A stretch of 64,000 nt of DNA from Zygnema cylindricum (taxonomy: Eukaryota; Streptophyta; Zygnematophyceae; Zygnematales; Zygnemataceae), in NCBI GenBank assembly GCA_037447655.1, contig JBBHKE010000176.1:1-64000 (forward strand), read 5' to 3'. The position numbers were made by a program, and so were the translations under genes. Of this stretch, positions 34,135 to 45,283 are shown piece after piece. The notes below the pieces were generated by a model. The model saw only the letters and a program-made list of their open reading frames with translations. It was not told where the DNA came from and did no database searches. Numbering within the stretch: the first letter of the stretch is position 1; every line of letters starts with the position of its first letter.

Positions 34135-34855
34135 TCACCCACAGAATGTGTTTGGACACTCATCCCACAAGCATAATAAATTTTTTTCTCCGACGTTGTT
34201 TTTAGATTTTTGAATATAGCTTTGTTCTAGCACATATGAGCTAACGCCATCCTTATCCATTATCCATCCAGTGTCCATCGAGCCATGCAATGCTGCTACC
34301 ATAACAAATAGATCCGTTTCATCTTCTTCAGAAAACGTCAAAGTCTTGTGTTGGAGAGACGAAGGAGCTGAAAATAATGCATTTCCACGAGGTGTAGGCC
34401 CCGTGAAGCTTTTGTAGAACTAACTTTGTTGCCATCTTAGTCTGTATAAACCAATTTCGTTAGCCTTTTTTAGCTTAGGATAGAACTTATATCTATAACC
34501 TCTCTCGCTACAATATAACCATGCATTGTTGGACTATCTATTTCTTCCTTGATTAAACTGGTTAAACTGATTTTGTGAAGTAAACTCATTTCTTTGCAGA
34601 TTAAACAGTCCTTTTCTCTCAAAGTTTGAATTAAAAGCCTATACTTGCTAAACAATGAGAATATTAGATGTAGCTTCCTCTTCTAGTAAAATATTGATTG
34701 CCAACTGTAAAGTCCAGCTGGCCTTATCTTTCTGTTTGAGCATATGAGACGCTCCTTTCATACTACAAAGGAGACCCTTCATTAGTAATTTTGCTTGCTC
34801 AAACTGAGGGAACACGCCTCCTGCACAAGCATGTGCATCTACAAGGATGTGAAAT
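34135..34855 (-). pseudogene. Gag C-terminus and protease region of element L (broken)
   Basis: At 34855-34660 the frame matches the Gag segment ALIDAHACAGGVF seen in the J fragment. Downstream, 34341-34135 has a degenerate protease site (WIMDKDGVSSYV in place of the normal WIIDSGA-type motif). The start of gag is lost at the element K insertion. Confidence 0.65.
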
Positions 34856-36028
34856 TATTGAAATTTAAGTATTTTATAGGTCTAGGGATTGCAAAATAAA
34901 AGCTAAAACAATGACAGCTTGCCTTTAACTCTTCACTCAAGTCCCCACACTTGTCGCAGTCACTGAAGACTTGAAGAGGAGTTAGATCCATGGCTGCCTA
35001 TGCTGTCCAAAGAGGACACGAAGGCAAATCTTGATAGAGTTACCTAAAATATTTGACGGACCCGGGATTTTATCCGGGTACCAGCCGTTTGTCAAATTAG
35101 CAGGTAGCCTTAACCTACAAGTCTAAGAATAATGATAGGATATATGAGGTTTGATAAATATTTATTATGTTACACGTAGACTATTTCATTTAACAGGATA
35201 TAGATACGTAATGCATAGATACAGTTTTTTTACGATTTTAATGTACTATAAAAACGGAAACCTCGCATTTGTTTCGAACACAAAATAAATACCGCGCACG
35301 TATTTATAACGGCTACGATCGAAACCTGATTTCAATCGGACAGCCGGAAAGGATGGCGAGATCCCGGAAGAAGATTTCGGTGGTTTGCGTTCATCGCCAT
35401 ATAGGATGACACGTGGCAAAATGACATTGGATCGCGACATCTCCGGGGATTACATGAACGAATTTGGAGATGACATATGTCGACATTTTGGCCATGTCGT
35501 ACAATGGCCGTACAAAAAGTACAACGACACCTGTACTTTTCTATACCACACAGTAATTTGATTGGTGCCGTACGTTAGTAGATAGAGTTTTAGAGAGAGA
35601 TAGGATTTAGAAAAATTTAGTAGGTAGCAGCCTCTCTCCGAGAGAGCTCTTATACAAAAGGGTCATTTTTGACCATTTATATCTATCAATTTACTTAACC
35701 ATTTTAAGTGATTCTTTTTGCTGCAGACTCCGGGTAGTCCACGCTACACAAGAGTGTAGTGAGTCAAAGTTTTTGCCAGCCAGGGTGGCTGCATTTCTAA
35801 GGGAAAGTCAAAATGGGTGAATGTGTCCAAAACTCATATTCTAACTTTGCATTCTGTGGTGGAACTGAGCACACAGATAGTCTTATTTCACAAGGGTGAA
35901 GCTATAATGGGTTTGTTATTTTCAAGGGGTCAGTCAATTGGGTTTATATCAACTTGGAGTCGGCACTTTCTAGAGAAGCTTCTTTTGGATCTGCGATTTT
36001 CGTGGGTAATAGAGCACACAGAGTTTCA
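34856..36028 (+). repeat. LTR, family A (5' LTR of K)
   Basis: It starts TATTGAAATTTAAG (TG mutated to TA) and ends GAGTTTCA, 1173 bp. The foldback is clear at about 34925-34990 (ctaactcttcactcaagtc against gacttgaagaggagttag). The antisense tRNA-like module lies at about 35055-35130. Confidence 0.87.
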
Positions 36029-36043
36029 GGTTATGGGCCCACC
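36029..36043 (+). other. Half-tRNA primer-binding site
   Basis: GGTTATGGGCCCACC follows the LTR with no gap and matches the predicted complement of initiator tRNA-Met nt 25-39 at all 15 positions. Confidence 0.82.
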
Positions 36044-36291
36044 ATCTAGGGTGCCTATGTTTGATGGAACAAGCTTCAATTATTAAGGATTTATGATGGA
36101 GGGATTGCTTTTCGAGAAGCACTTATGGGGAATTATTTCGGGACAGTGAGGTGTCCTCCACCGGGCTTTGGAGGAAATCACTATGGAGAATTATGTAGGG
36201 CTGCCGAGAAAATCAACCGCAGTTCAGATACAAAAGAAGGTGAAGGGAAATTCATTGCCATGGAAGGAGAAAAATGGGAGAAGGGAAAAGG
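36029..36291 (+). pseudogene. Gag N-terminus of element K (split)
   Basis: It reads MGPPSRVPMFDGTSFNY, then a stop in place of a Trp-type codon, then MEGLLFEKHLWG and a frameshift. The continuation after the solo LTR starts at 37406; the text on either side joins as in element H (aaagg/gacacc). Confidence 0.78.
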
Positions 36292-37400
36292 TGTTGTCCA
36301 TAGCCTATTTTAGCCATGGACTACTCTCGGAAGCACCACAGACTACCCTCAAACAGCTGTGTTTCAGACAGCACAGATTGCTCCACAATAAATAAAATCT
36401 CCTTTAATTGCTCCAATTTGCAGCTTGCTATAGACACTGTAAACTCTCAAAGTTACAGCCAAATCTACCAAGGAACTTGGAAGATATAAGCTTCAGAGTT
36501 TCCCAAAAACATCTGACTGCTTTACAAACTAACCACTTTGACTTCTCATAGAATCTTACACAAAGAACAGAATAGACTGAAACTTCGCACACATACATAT
36601 TCTAAACCATAGAATAACTTCAAAAAGTATCACATGAAAAAAACAAACAAAGTGATCACATAAACAGGTCAAAGATGCAGAAAACAGTTTGCCATAGCTT
36701 TGATATATATGATTGTGATACTCAAAATATTGTAAGTCCTACAAGTTATACTTAGAGTGTTCACTACTGAATGTACGGAGGCATACAAGCCGTACGGTAT
36801 CTACCATCTACCTAAATTACTGTATGTATACCCGAATAGTTCGAGGTATGTCAGACTGAACAGATCTACACTGATAAACAAACTAGCAAAAAGACAAACC
36901 TGTGTTGTACATAATGTTTACACCGACATCTCCACAATCTTCGTACGTCAAAAACCAAGCTACCACTAAGTAACCACTAAAAAAATATCATTAATCACAA
37001 TTTATACTAGTTATATTATCCGTTGCTGCGTCAGCTGCTTTGTCCGTACGGATCTTATCAAAGTAACCCCAGCTGCGTTGACTTGTCTGCGTCGCAGCTG
37101 CTCTGTATCAACGACGCATATTCATCCAAAATAATTGTAGCTGCGTTGTCCTGTCTGCATCGCAATTGCGCCGTACTAGCGGTGCCTGTTTCAACATTTC
37201 GTTTATTCTACATCGGATCGCTTCGCGATCCGCCGTCTATTTGTCAATGCTTATACACGCCACTGAATGAGTCTGTTTCATCACTTAAATTATATCCATT
37301 TGTTCGCTCCCCCAATCCATAAATATATTCCAACCTCCACATTGAATTCCATGGCAAACAAACTATCGCGTACGCACGAAACAAACATTTAAAAACAACA
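36292..37400 (-). repeat. Solo LTR, family D'
   Basis: The plus-strand start TGTTGTCCATAGCC is the reverse of the D LTR end, and the right end is AACAACA. The flanks aaagg at 36287-36291 and 37401-37405 are a perfect 5-bp target duplication. At 1109 bp it is longer than the D LTR (919 bp), largely through GCAGCTGCGTTG-containing repeats (about 37020-37180). It carries GGATCGCTTCGCGATCC near 37206. Confidence 0.85.
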
Positions 37401-37405
37401 AAAGG

Positions 37406-38777
37406 GACACCAATGGTGAGGGGAGCTAAGCTCTCGACTATGGTTCCACTTTTATGGATTAAAATTAAAGAAAATGACAGAAAAATATGGGAATACACAA
37501 ACACTATAGCAAAGCATCTCATACTTAGAAAAGTGTCTAAGTCTATAGCTATCTTTCTTATAAAATTAACGAAGTCTTCAAAGATATGGGAAGCACTAAG
37601 TCAGATTTTTAAGATGATTATTCAAAGGCAACAATTAGTAAAACAAGAAATAGATGCCTATATTTATAAAGGCGATAGCATGATAGAGTTTTGCAATGAT
37701 ATTGCAGCGCTATATGTTGAGCTTGCTAGTGCGAGATATGTAGAATCTGAGGAGAGGAAGATTAATACACTATTTATGAAACTCCCAAATGTGTACAAAA
37801 ACATCATTTGTCGTATGCAAGCAATGGATGTCTCCTCATGGACTTGGAGCTTTACCATGGAGATAATTCTTGTGAGGGAAAGCACTTTGGAGCTTCGTAC
37901 CGGAAGTGACAGGATGAATGCATTTACAGCTGGTGGTGATTGGCGGAAGCGTGATGAGAGGAACAGCGCTGACGAACGGAAGCGTGATGAGAGGAAGAAA
38001 GACAAACGTAAACCTTATCGGAACTTTGGTAGAAAGAGAGGGAAAGGAAAAGAAACGAGAGCTTTGAAAAAGGGGGTTTGCTTCTTTTGTAGGGAACCAG
38101 GTCATTATATAGAGGAATGCCCTTGTTTGGAAAAACTTAGAAGTTGGAATGTGGATGAGGAGGAAGAAGGGGAAGAGGAGAAAGAGGATGAAGATATGTT
38201 GGAGCTTCTCTGCATCGGTAGTATGGAGAAGAGAGAAAAGCACACAGAAATTCCACGTAAGCAACAATGTGTGTTAAGAGGTATAACGGAAGTAAAGAGA
38301 GAGGAGATACTTGAGGGAGTTCAAAATATTGAGGATAGTTTCATAGATATTTTGGAAACAGAAAACTGGTCGGGAAAGGAGACTTCAACGGATTCCGTGG
38401 AAAGGGGAGAATTATATTTGGGGGGTAATGGTTTTGACATCACTAATGTGAGTGATGCCATCTATGAAGGTGTTCTTGTAAAAGGGTTAGCATCTGAGTA
38501 TGTGTTGCAAATTGGGGATGGGGCTAACTGTTGGAAATGCAAAAAGGAAAGTGGATTTTGGTTGGATGAAAAGAGGAGGAGGTGGATAAAATCTTTGCTC
38601 GCATTTATGAAAAGTGACATGCAAAATATAATGTATGATCGACAAGATGAAATTATTTTTGGTCATCTAATACACTTTCTTAAATATAATGGTATTCGCT
38701 TAAACCTTCATGAAGGAAAAAAGAAAAACGAAAGGAAAATATATGTAAATGTATTTGTTGTTTTTGAAGGGAGTTGA
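37406..38777 (+). CDS. Gag with RNase H remnant tail, element K
   Basis: The open frame (454 residues from Met 37413) holds the Gag core with the KQEIDAYIYKGDSMIEFCND segment, a basic RDERKRDERKKD region, and a zinc knuckle CFFCREPGHYIEEC (C-X2-C-X4-H-X4-C, near 38080-38125). An acidic stretch follows (DEEEEGEEEKEDED). The tail then matches degenerate RNase H (FDITNVSDAIYEG, EYVLQIGDGANCWKC, RRRWIKSLLAF). The Gag part would bind and package RNA; the tail lacks the catalytic Glu segment. The frame stays open despite the disrupted N-terminus. Confidence 0.75.
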
Positions 38778-38806
38778 AAGTAAAGTGGACTAGAAAATAA
38801 AGGGAG

Positions 38807-39176
38807 TGTTGAAATTTAAGTATTTTCTAGGTTTAGAGATTGTAAAATAAAAGACAAAAATGAGACATGGACAACTTGCCTCTAACTCTTCACTCAAGTC
38901 CCCACACTTGTCGCTGTCACTAAAGACTTGAGGAGGAGTTAGATCCATAGCTGCCTAGGCTGTCCAAAGAGGATAGGAAGGCAAATCTTGATAGAGTTAC
39001 CTAAAAGGTTTGACGGACCCAAGATTTGATATGGGTACCTGTCGTCCGTCAAATTACATGTTAGCTTTAACCTATAAGTATAGGATTAGTGGTAGGATAT
39101 AATAGGTTGACAAATATTTAATTTGTCACACGTAGACTAGTTCATTTAACGGGAAATAGATACGAAATGCATAGAT
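38807..39176 (+). repeat. LTR, family A (3' LTR of K, truncated)
   Basis: It begins TGTTGAAATTTAAG and includes the foldback and the antisense tRNA-like module (about 39010-39085). It breaks off after atgcatagat, where the 5' LTR continues with acagttt. A minus-strand B LTR follows with no spacer. Confidence 0.82.
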
Positions 39177-40119
39177 TTTGACCACCTTCACCCCTTTGAA
39201 GGGAAGACTCCCTTGTGTCGATAGCAAAAATTATCTCTAAATTTGCTCCCATGAGAAGTCAGTTATGAAGGGTCAAAGTTGACCTTTTGTACAAAGCACT
39301 CTAGGAGATAGGCGCATAGCTACCAGATTTTCTATGTTCTAAATCCCTCTTTTAACCCTCTACTCGTAGATTACGACACCAATCATAATATCGTGTCGTA
39401 CAGAAATCTACAGGTGCCAAAGTAATTTCTGTACGACCATCGTACGGCATAGCCAAAATATCGACGTCTGCCATATCCGGATTCGTTCCCATATTCTGCG
39501 GAGATGTCGCAAGCAAATGAGGTTGTGCCACGTGTCACTTAACTTGGCGGTGACCAAAAACCGCCAAAATGTATTCCGCGATCTCGGCATCTATCGTGGC
39601 CGTTCAATCAAAACCGGCTTTCAACTCTAGCCGTCGAAAATAAATGTGCGGTATTTGTTTCGCCGTCGAAACAAATGCGCGGTATTTGTTTTGCGAAGTA
39701 ACGTAATCCGTTTTTATACTCTAATTGTGTTTTTGTGCCACAAGTTTATTCGCGCCGTTAAATGAATTTATCTATGTATACATTTTAAAATATTTAACGA
39801 ATATTATATACCTCAACACTGGTCCTAGACTATAGGACAAAGCTAACGACTACTGTTGACTTTGACGGATGGTGGGTACTAAGATCAAATCGCGGGTCTG
39901 TCACGTAACTTTTGGTAAATCTACCAAAAACTACTACCTGTCTCTCTTTGTGGACAACATAGGCAGCTATGGCTCAAGCTCCCTCTCTAACGTTCAGTGA
40001 CTGCGACAAGTGTGGGAGTTGAATAGAGGAGTTAGAGGCAAACTGCCTCTATTTCTTTTGTGCATTTTATTTTACATGTCCAGACCTAGAAAATACTAAA
40101 AGAACCATTAATTTCTACA
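39177..40119 (-). repeat. LTR, family B (3' LTR of E, truncated)
   Basis: On the minus strand it starts TGTAGAAATTAATGG at 40119, next to a polypurine tract (plus strand ctccctttatttt at 40120). About 130 bp of the LTR end are missing at the junction with K. It carries the foldback (about 39965-40045) and a tRNA-like module (about 39825-39905, plus strand) with TTTT at about 39911. Confidence 0.82.
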
Positions 40120-41640
40120 CTCCCTTTATTTTCTAGTCCCTCTTCAATTTAAGACCACACTTCTCTTTGCAGAAAATTAGTTTAGGTGAAGTCACAAGTT
40201 TGGTCATCATACCTGCTACCATTTCACTATCTGGTCTATACTCTAAACCGATTATATTGTCTTCTACCTTTTCCCTAACTAAGCTAAGTCTAATGTCCAT
40301 ATGTTTGGCTTTAAAAAGGTGTTTAGGATTGGTAGAAATGGCAATGGCTGCTTGATTACCACAAAACACTTTCTGGACACCACTTTTAAGATGACCAAGT
40401 TCACTAAGCAAGGACTTGACCCACATTAATTCTTTTACAGCAGAGCAAGAGGCCATGTACCCAACCTCCGTGGTGGACTGAGCAATGACCTTTTGCTGCT
40501 TGCTGCTCCAGCAGCAAGCCCCATCACCCACATACAATACATACCCAGACGTGCATTTCCTCATAGAAGCATCCCCATATCTGGCATCACTCCAAGTGGT
40601 GATGTTTGTATTGTTCCCACCCAAATCCAACCATAGATCTCTAGTCTCTATGAGATATCGAAAGACTCTTTTATGCGCCTCCTTATCTTTCTTAGTGGGA
40701 GCATTTAGACTCCTACTTAGTACTCCTACAACTGCGGCTATATATCTGGCCGGGTACAATTCATAAAATATATTAGGCTGCCCACTACTTGTCTATAAGG
40801 GATGGTCTACATAAATATTTTCTCTTCCGTGCCTACCTCATCATCCAAGATTATAACTCTCTCTTCCACACTCCCTTCACTTCCCTGCTTTAGTTCTATA
40901 GGAGTGGTACAACTATTAGCCTTGTCCATTTGGAATTTTTCTAACAATCTTCCAATGGCCTCTCTAATTATCTTTCTATCTCTGTCGCTTCTACCTGAAT
41001 TCCCAAAATATATCTTGCTTCTCCCATATCCTTCATCTCAAATCTTCCTTTTAGATCCGTTTTCAACTTATTAATTTTATCCATAGATTTACTTAAAACA
41101 AGGAAATCATCAAAATAAATTGAAATGAAGTTAATTCATTCCTCATACTCAAACAAATAAATTGAGTGATATGAGGTGATCTGAATATATCCCAAACTCG
41201 TAAGAAACTCATCGAGCTACTTATTCCATTGCAAGGGCGCCTGTTTTAGCCCATAAGAAGAATTGATCAATCGACATACCTTGCTCTCCTCCCTTTGCTC
41301 CACAAATCCTTCGGGCTGTTGCACAAAAATCACCTTTTCTAACTCTCAATGTAGAAAGGTCCTCTTGATGTTCATTTGATGTACTTCCATGTCTTGTGCT
41401 TGTGCCTGACTAAGAAGTATTCGGACGGAGGGAAACTTGACGACCGGGGCAAATTTCTCCTCGTAGTCATTTTCCTTATTTTGAGTGAATCATTTAGCCA
41501 CTAACCGAGCCTTGTAGCGCTCAATGGTGTTATCCGGGTTGAGTTTAATTTAAATACTTTTTCCCAATTCGCTTTCTGTCAGGAGGATAGTCCACCATCT
41601 CCCATGTATTGGTTGCCATAATTGAGGCCATCTCCTCATT
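40120..41640 (-). pseudogene. Reverse transcriptase and RNase H of element E (broken)
   Basis: RT is visible from about 41640 with LLSQAQAQD..EVHQMNIKRTFLH-type text near 41400, SYGLKQAPLQW near 41250 and the catalytic box YFDD (near 41120; YVDD is normal). The RNase H frame 40759-40133 is open: it reads RSLNAPTKKDKEAHKRVFRY, ITTWSDA (first Asp), STTEVGYMAS where EAEYMAS is normal (the Tyr-preceding Glu reads Gly), FCGNQAAIAI (CDN Asp replaced by Gly), and HMDIRLSLVREKV. Several catalytic positions are lost, so the enzyme is dead. Confidence 0.8.
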
Positions 41641-41645
41641 AATGG

Positions 41646-42800
41646 CTATCTTTTCTTAGGACAATTCATTGCCTCATTATAAATTTGAGGTTCATCGTGG
41701 TGAGATAGTTTGGATACTTTGTTGTAAACTTGTCTCTCTTGCAGTCTTTTGCTGCTTCTTCTTCCTCTTTCAAAGTCTGTTGCCGGAATAAATGGCTCCC
41801 GTGGATTATTCCGAACAGTTTCCACTTTTCCCCTATCCCTCAATTGCGGGTTTATTTCCACCACGTACTCCGCTTCGGTTGGAGTTGATACTAGGGGTTC
41901 CACGGTTGAGTCCTTCTCGATCTGATCTATACCTGTAAGATCATTATCATCTCGGGAACCTCGATAGTCAGGAAGCTCAAAGTCATCAAAATTTTCTGAC
42001 TCAAATCTGATTTTGACTGTCTTTGTATGCTTAAAGGGATCGATAGATTTCCCTTCATTCATAACCACTAGATGCTTCACTAAGATTATATCTTCTCTTT
42101 TGAGATCATAGACTCTATATCCTTTTACATCTTCATCATATCCTAGCGGATATATTGGTTTTCCTTTTGGATCTAACTTCGAATTTGACCGATCTGTGTC
42201 TAGATTGAACACTTGACTAACGAAAACCTTTAAGTGTGAAACATCTATTTTTCGGCCGGTCCATCCTTCATAAGGTGTTTGGCCTTTTAGTACCAAAGTA
42301 AGAACTCTATTCTTTAGATAATTTGAATAGTTCATTGCTTCGGCCCAAAATCTCTTTCCTATCTTCTTATCCATATCATACTACTGGCATTATCACTGAG
42401 TGTTCTATTTAACCTCTTAGCTACACCATTTTGCTCAGGATTTTCAAGATATGTCTTTTGGTGTTTCACTTGATCTTCTCTCGGAAAATCCTCAAACTGA
42501 TTGGAGGTATAGTCTCCCCCATTATCACTCTTTAGTTCATAATAGCGGTTTCATGGAGTTTCTCACTCCACGCTTTATATTCTTTATAAATCTGTGGGGC
42601 CTGTGATATATTCTTCAAAAAATACACTCTGGAATACCGAGACCAATCATCAGTAATTGTCATCATAAACCTCTTACCCTTGGGTGAAGGCACTTTGGCC
42701 GGTTCTCAAGTATCAGTGTGTGCCAAGTCCAACACTTTTTCTCCTTTATAACTAGCTTTTTTGGAAAGGGCAACCTGGGTGCCTTACCTTGGGCACAACC
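41646..42800 (-). pseudogene. Integrase of element E (broken)
   Basis: 42374-41646 is open and carries KKIGKRFWAEAMNYSNYLKN, YEGWTGRKIDVSHLKVF and the variable C-terminal region. Upstream, 42800-42380 contains the core with ITDDWSRYSRVYFL (first Asp, near 42650) and GDYTSNQFE-type text (near 42510), with stops and frameshifts. The N-terminal end is cut at 42800 by element D and resumes at 46203. Confidence 0.8.
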
Positions 42801-43719
42801 TGTTGTTTTTGAAATGTTAGTTTCGTACTTACGCCACATTTTGTGCGCACGCGACGGTTCGTGCGTAGATTATTACCAGAAATATTGTGGTGGTACAAAT
42901 GGAGGTTCGAATGGATTTGTGGATTGGGGGAGTAATTGTACAATTGAAGTTAAAGGATTGTATTTTGATAATGTGGTATCAAGTGGACCGTACGTATGTG
43001 ATGTCGGTTCATGACGTGGTTTCATCCTCAAGTGACTAATCAAGTTGATACTCATTACGCGAATTTTACGGAAGCGTCGATGTAAATATTTGGTTGAACA
43101 TTGATGTGTCTTTTTGTGAATTAATTATTAGTGTAGATTTACTCACTTTGACATACCTTGAAGTATTCATGTATACCGACATTAATAGAGGTAGCTGGTA
43201 GATAGCGTACCGCTGATATGCCTCCGTACATTCAGCAGTAAGCTCTTGTATATATTTGTAGGACTTCGTCATTTTAGGACATAGGAACTTTTTGGACCAA
43301 AAACTGTTTATGGTTATTTTTGGTAATTTTATCTGAGGATTACTCTCAGATCTGATAGCGGAACTATCTGAAATTCTGCATGTTTGTTCCTATTTATATT
43401 TTTAATATTGTCACAGATTTTCAGGTCTATGGTGTGCCTGGTCTGTGTTTTACTTCATTGTGAAGTTAGCCTGTCTGATCAAAGTTCTGGCAGACTGTTT
43501 TTCTGCAACTTTGACTAGATGATGTGATCAATCTGTTTATTATTTTTGTCTGAAACTTTGTGAGGTCATTTTATATCCTAGATAATATCTGTAAATGTAG
43601 TTTCAGCTTGTTTTGTTAATTCTGTTGAATTCTGTGTGTATCCAAAGTACGCTGTTTTTTAGGGTAGTCTGTGGTGCTTCCTAGGGTGAATCCATGGCTA
43701 GAAATGGCTATGGACAACA
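42801..43719 (+). repeat. LTR, family D (5' LTR)
   Basis: Starts TGTTGTTTTTGAAATG, ends TATGGACAACA. Unlike A, B and F LTRs I see no tRNA-like module or foldback in it. The gag start codon lies inside its last 26 bp. Confidence 0.92.
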
Positions 43720-44971
43720 GGTTATGGGCCCACGCCCATGGCTACCCATATTGGATGAATCGTACTTACCCATATTTGATGGAACTGAATATTATTGTTG
43801 GAGGAGTATTATGAAGAGCTACTTCAAGTTGAGGGAGCTTATGGATGTGGTGGATGGGATATGTGTCGAAACATCGGCTGAATGGGAGGAGAAAAACCTG
43901 GAGTGCTTGAGGATTATCAAGCTATCTATGACTAAGGAATTTGTAATGATGTACCTTGATGTGAAGAGTGCAGCTGAATTGTGGAAGTGTTTAGAATGCA
44001 CTTACCAAAAGACTTCTGTGTATCATTGGATGATTAGTGCTACAAAAATATTTGAATATAAATATGCTGGAGGTAGCATGTTGAAATATTGCCTTAGTTT
44101 GCAAAGATTGTTTGCAGAAAATGATATTGCAGGAGGAAACTTTACAAATGTTCAAAAGGTTCTCTTGTTAATGAAAGGATTACCTAAAGAATATAGGTGT
44201 GCTTTAGATAGATTAAAACAAGTTGATAAAAAGGATTGGAGCTTACCTTTAGCAATCAGATTTGTTTTAGATGAAGAAGATGATAAAGAGGCTTTAAAGA
44301 ATAGGGGGAATTTTCAGGGTGTGAGATCACAATTTCAGAAAAATAGGAAAAATGGTAAATCAGAAAATTGTTTTTATTGTAATGATTTAGGACATACTTT
44401 TAGAGTATGTCCACTTTATAAAAGTGCATGTGTCACAGGAAATTTTCGAAATGGATGGGATGACTATCGGGTTCTACCCCCTAGACGAAAGGCTACACTT
44501 CACGTTGATGAATTTGTATACTTGCCGACTGTTATTTTTCTAAATATGGAAAATGAGGAAGGAAGGGAAACATGTGCTGTCACCGAAAATGGAGTGGAGA
44601 ATGAGGTGACAGAAAAGGATTTGGTTTTTGTCAATTTTTCCGATGACAGATTGGTGAGTGATAAAGATTTACAGGAGGAAGAGGTTAATGTAGTGAGGAT
44701 AGCTGGAGAGAGTGAAGGTCAATTAGAAATGGAAACTGAAAATAATTTGCATGAAGAGATTACTGTACTTAAAGAGGGAAAGAGAAAAAGTGTTCAAAAA
44801 ATTGAAGTAGGAGAGGAAGTTTATATTATTGGAAAAGAAAACAAAAGTTCAAAAATTGAGAAAATACCAAAATTTATTAAGAAAACAAAGAAAATAGGTA
44901 GAAGTAAAAAGATAATCCGTAGAAGAAAACATGTTCAGAAAATGGTCAAAAGAAAGCATCGTGGAAAATAA
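43694..44971 (+). CDS. Gag of element D
   Basis: This 425-residue intact ORF starts in the LTR (MARNGYGQQ) and runs through the primer site, which encodes VMGPRPW. The UBN2-type Gag core spans about residues 30-200 (YYCWRSIMKSYFKLRELMDVVDG, AGGSMLKYCLSLQRLFAEND; each is a short excerpt). The zinc knuckle CFYCNDLGHTFRVC (about residues 225-238) fits C-X2-C-X4-H-X4-C. The C-terminal half is acidic and ends in a strongly basic tail (KRKSVQKIE, RSKKIIRRRKHVQK). It would form particles and bind RNA. The intact frame in a non-autonomous element suggests either recent insertion or selection to supply Gag. Confidence 0.85.
   Translation: MARNGYGQQVMGPRPWLPILDESYLPIFDGTEYYCWRSIMKSYFKLRELMDVVDGICVETSAEWEEKNLECLRIIKLSMTKEFVMMYLDVKSAAELWKCLECTYQKTSVYHWMISATKIFEYKYAGGSMLKYCLSLQRLFAENDIAGGNFTNVQKVLLLMKGLPKEYRCALDRLKQVDKKDWSLPLAIRFVLDEEDDKEALKNRGNFQGVRSQFQKNRKNGKSENCFYCNDLGHTFRVCPLYKSACVTGNFRNGWDDYRVLPPRRKATLHVDEFVYLPTVIFLNMENEEGRETCAVTENGVENEVTEKDLVFVNFSDDRLVSDKDLQEEEVNVVRIAGESEGQLEMETENNLHEEITVLKEGKRKSVQKIEVGEEVYIIGKENKSSKIEKIPKFIKKTKKIGRSKKIIRRRKHVQKMVKRKHRGK
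43720..43734 (+). other. Half-tRNA primer-binding site
   Basis: GGTTATGGGCCCACG follows the LTR directly; 14 of 15 positions match the form in G and I. Although the D LTR is otherwise unlike A and B, the primer site is the same. Confidence 0.8.
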
Positions 44972-45283
44972 TTTTAGGGAAAGTAATTATCTTTTACATT
45001 TAATAATTTTTTGACGAATTTCTGATTTAAAACTTTGAATTTTGAAATTGTGTGAGAAGGAAAATTTTTACTTTGAAGACCTAGAAAGAGGTAGTGGAAG
45101 CAATGGTGTGTTTAGGAAGGAAGGATTTTGGAAGACATGGCAGCAGGCAGTTGGAGCAGTGGCGACGTCGGAAGCAGTGGTGATGTCAGCGGAAGCAGTG
45201 GTGATATTTGAACGAAAGGTACAGTTTCATTTGACACGCGGCATACTTTATTATGGGTGCACGAAACTAAAATTTCGGGGGAG
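44972..45283 (+). other. 3' untranslated part of element D
   Basis: It contains a short degenerate repeat (ggaagcagtggtgat units near 45165-45212) and ends in the polypurine tract before the 3' LTR. A short ORF runs from here into the LTR and is not considered coding. Confidence 0.6.

Larger units (their letters stand above)
29234..34855 (-). mobile_element. Element L, copia gag-pol remnant (family J-related)
   Basis: Minus strand: gag C-terminus cut by element K at 34855, then protease-like, integrase, reverse transcriptase and RNase H regions, a reversed polypurine tract near 30989-30997 (ctccgctaa) and a 3' LTR (30988-29234). That LTR hosts a solo J LTR. Its Gag resembles the J fragment at 26702, so L is the best candidate for the autonomous form of J. 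Confidence 0.78.
34856..39176 (+). mobile_element. Element K, family A copia, gag only
   Basis: 5' LTR (34856-36028), primer site (36029-36043), a gag-derived ORF interrupted by a solo D' LTR (36292-37400), a polypurine tract (AAATAAAGGGAG at about 38795-38806) and a truncated 3' LTR (38807-39176). Like H, it lacks protease, integrase and RT. It inserted into the gag of element L. Confidence 0.85.
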
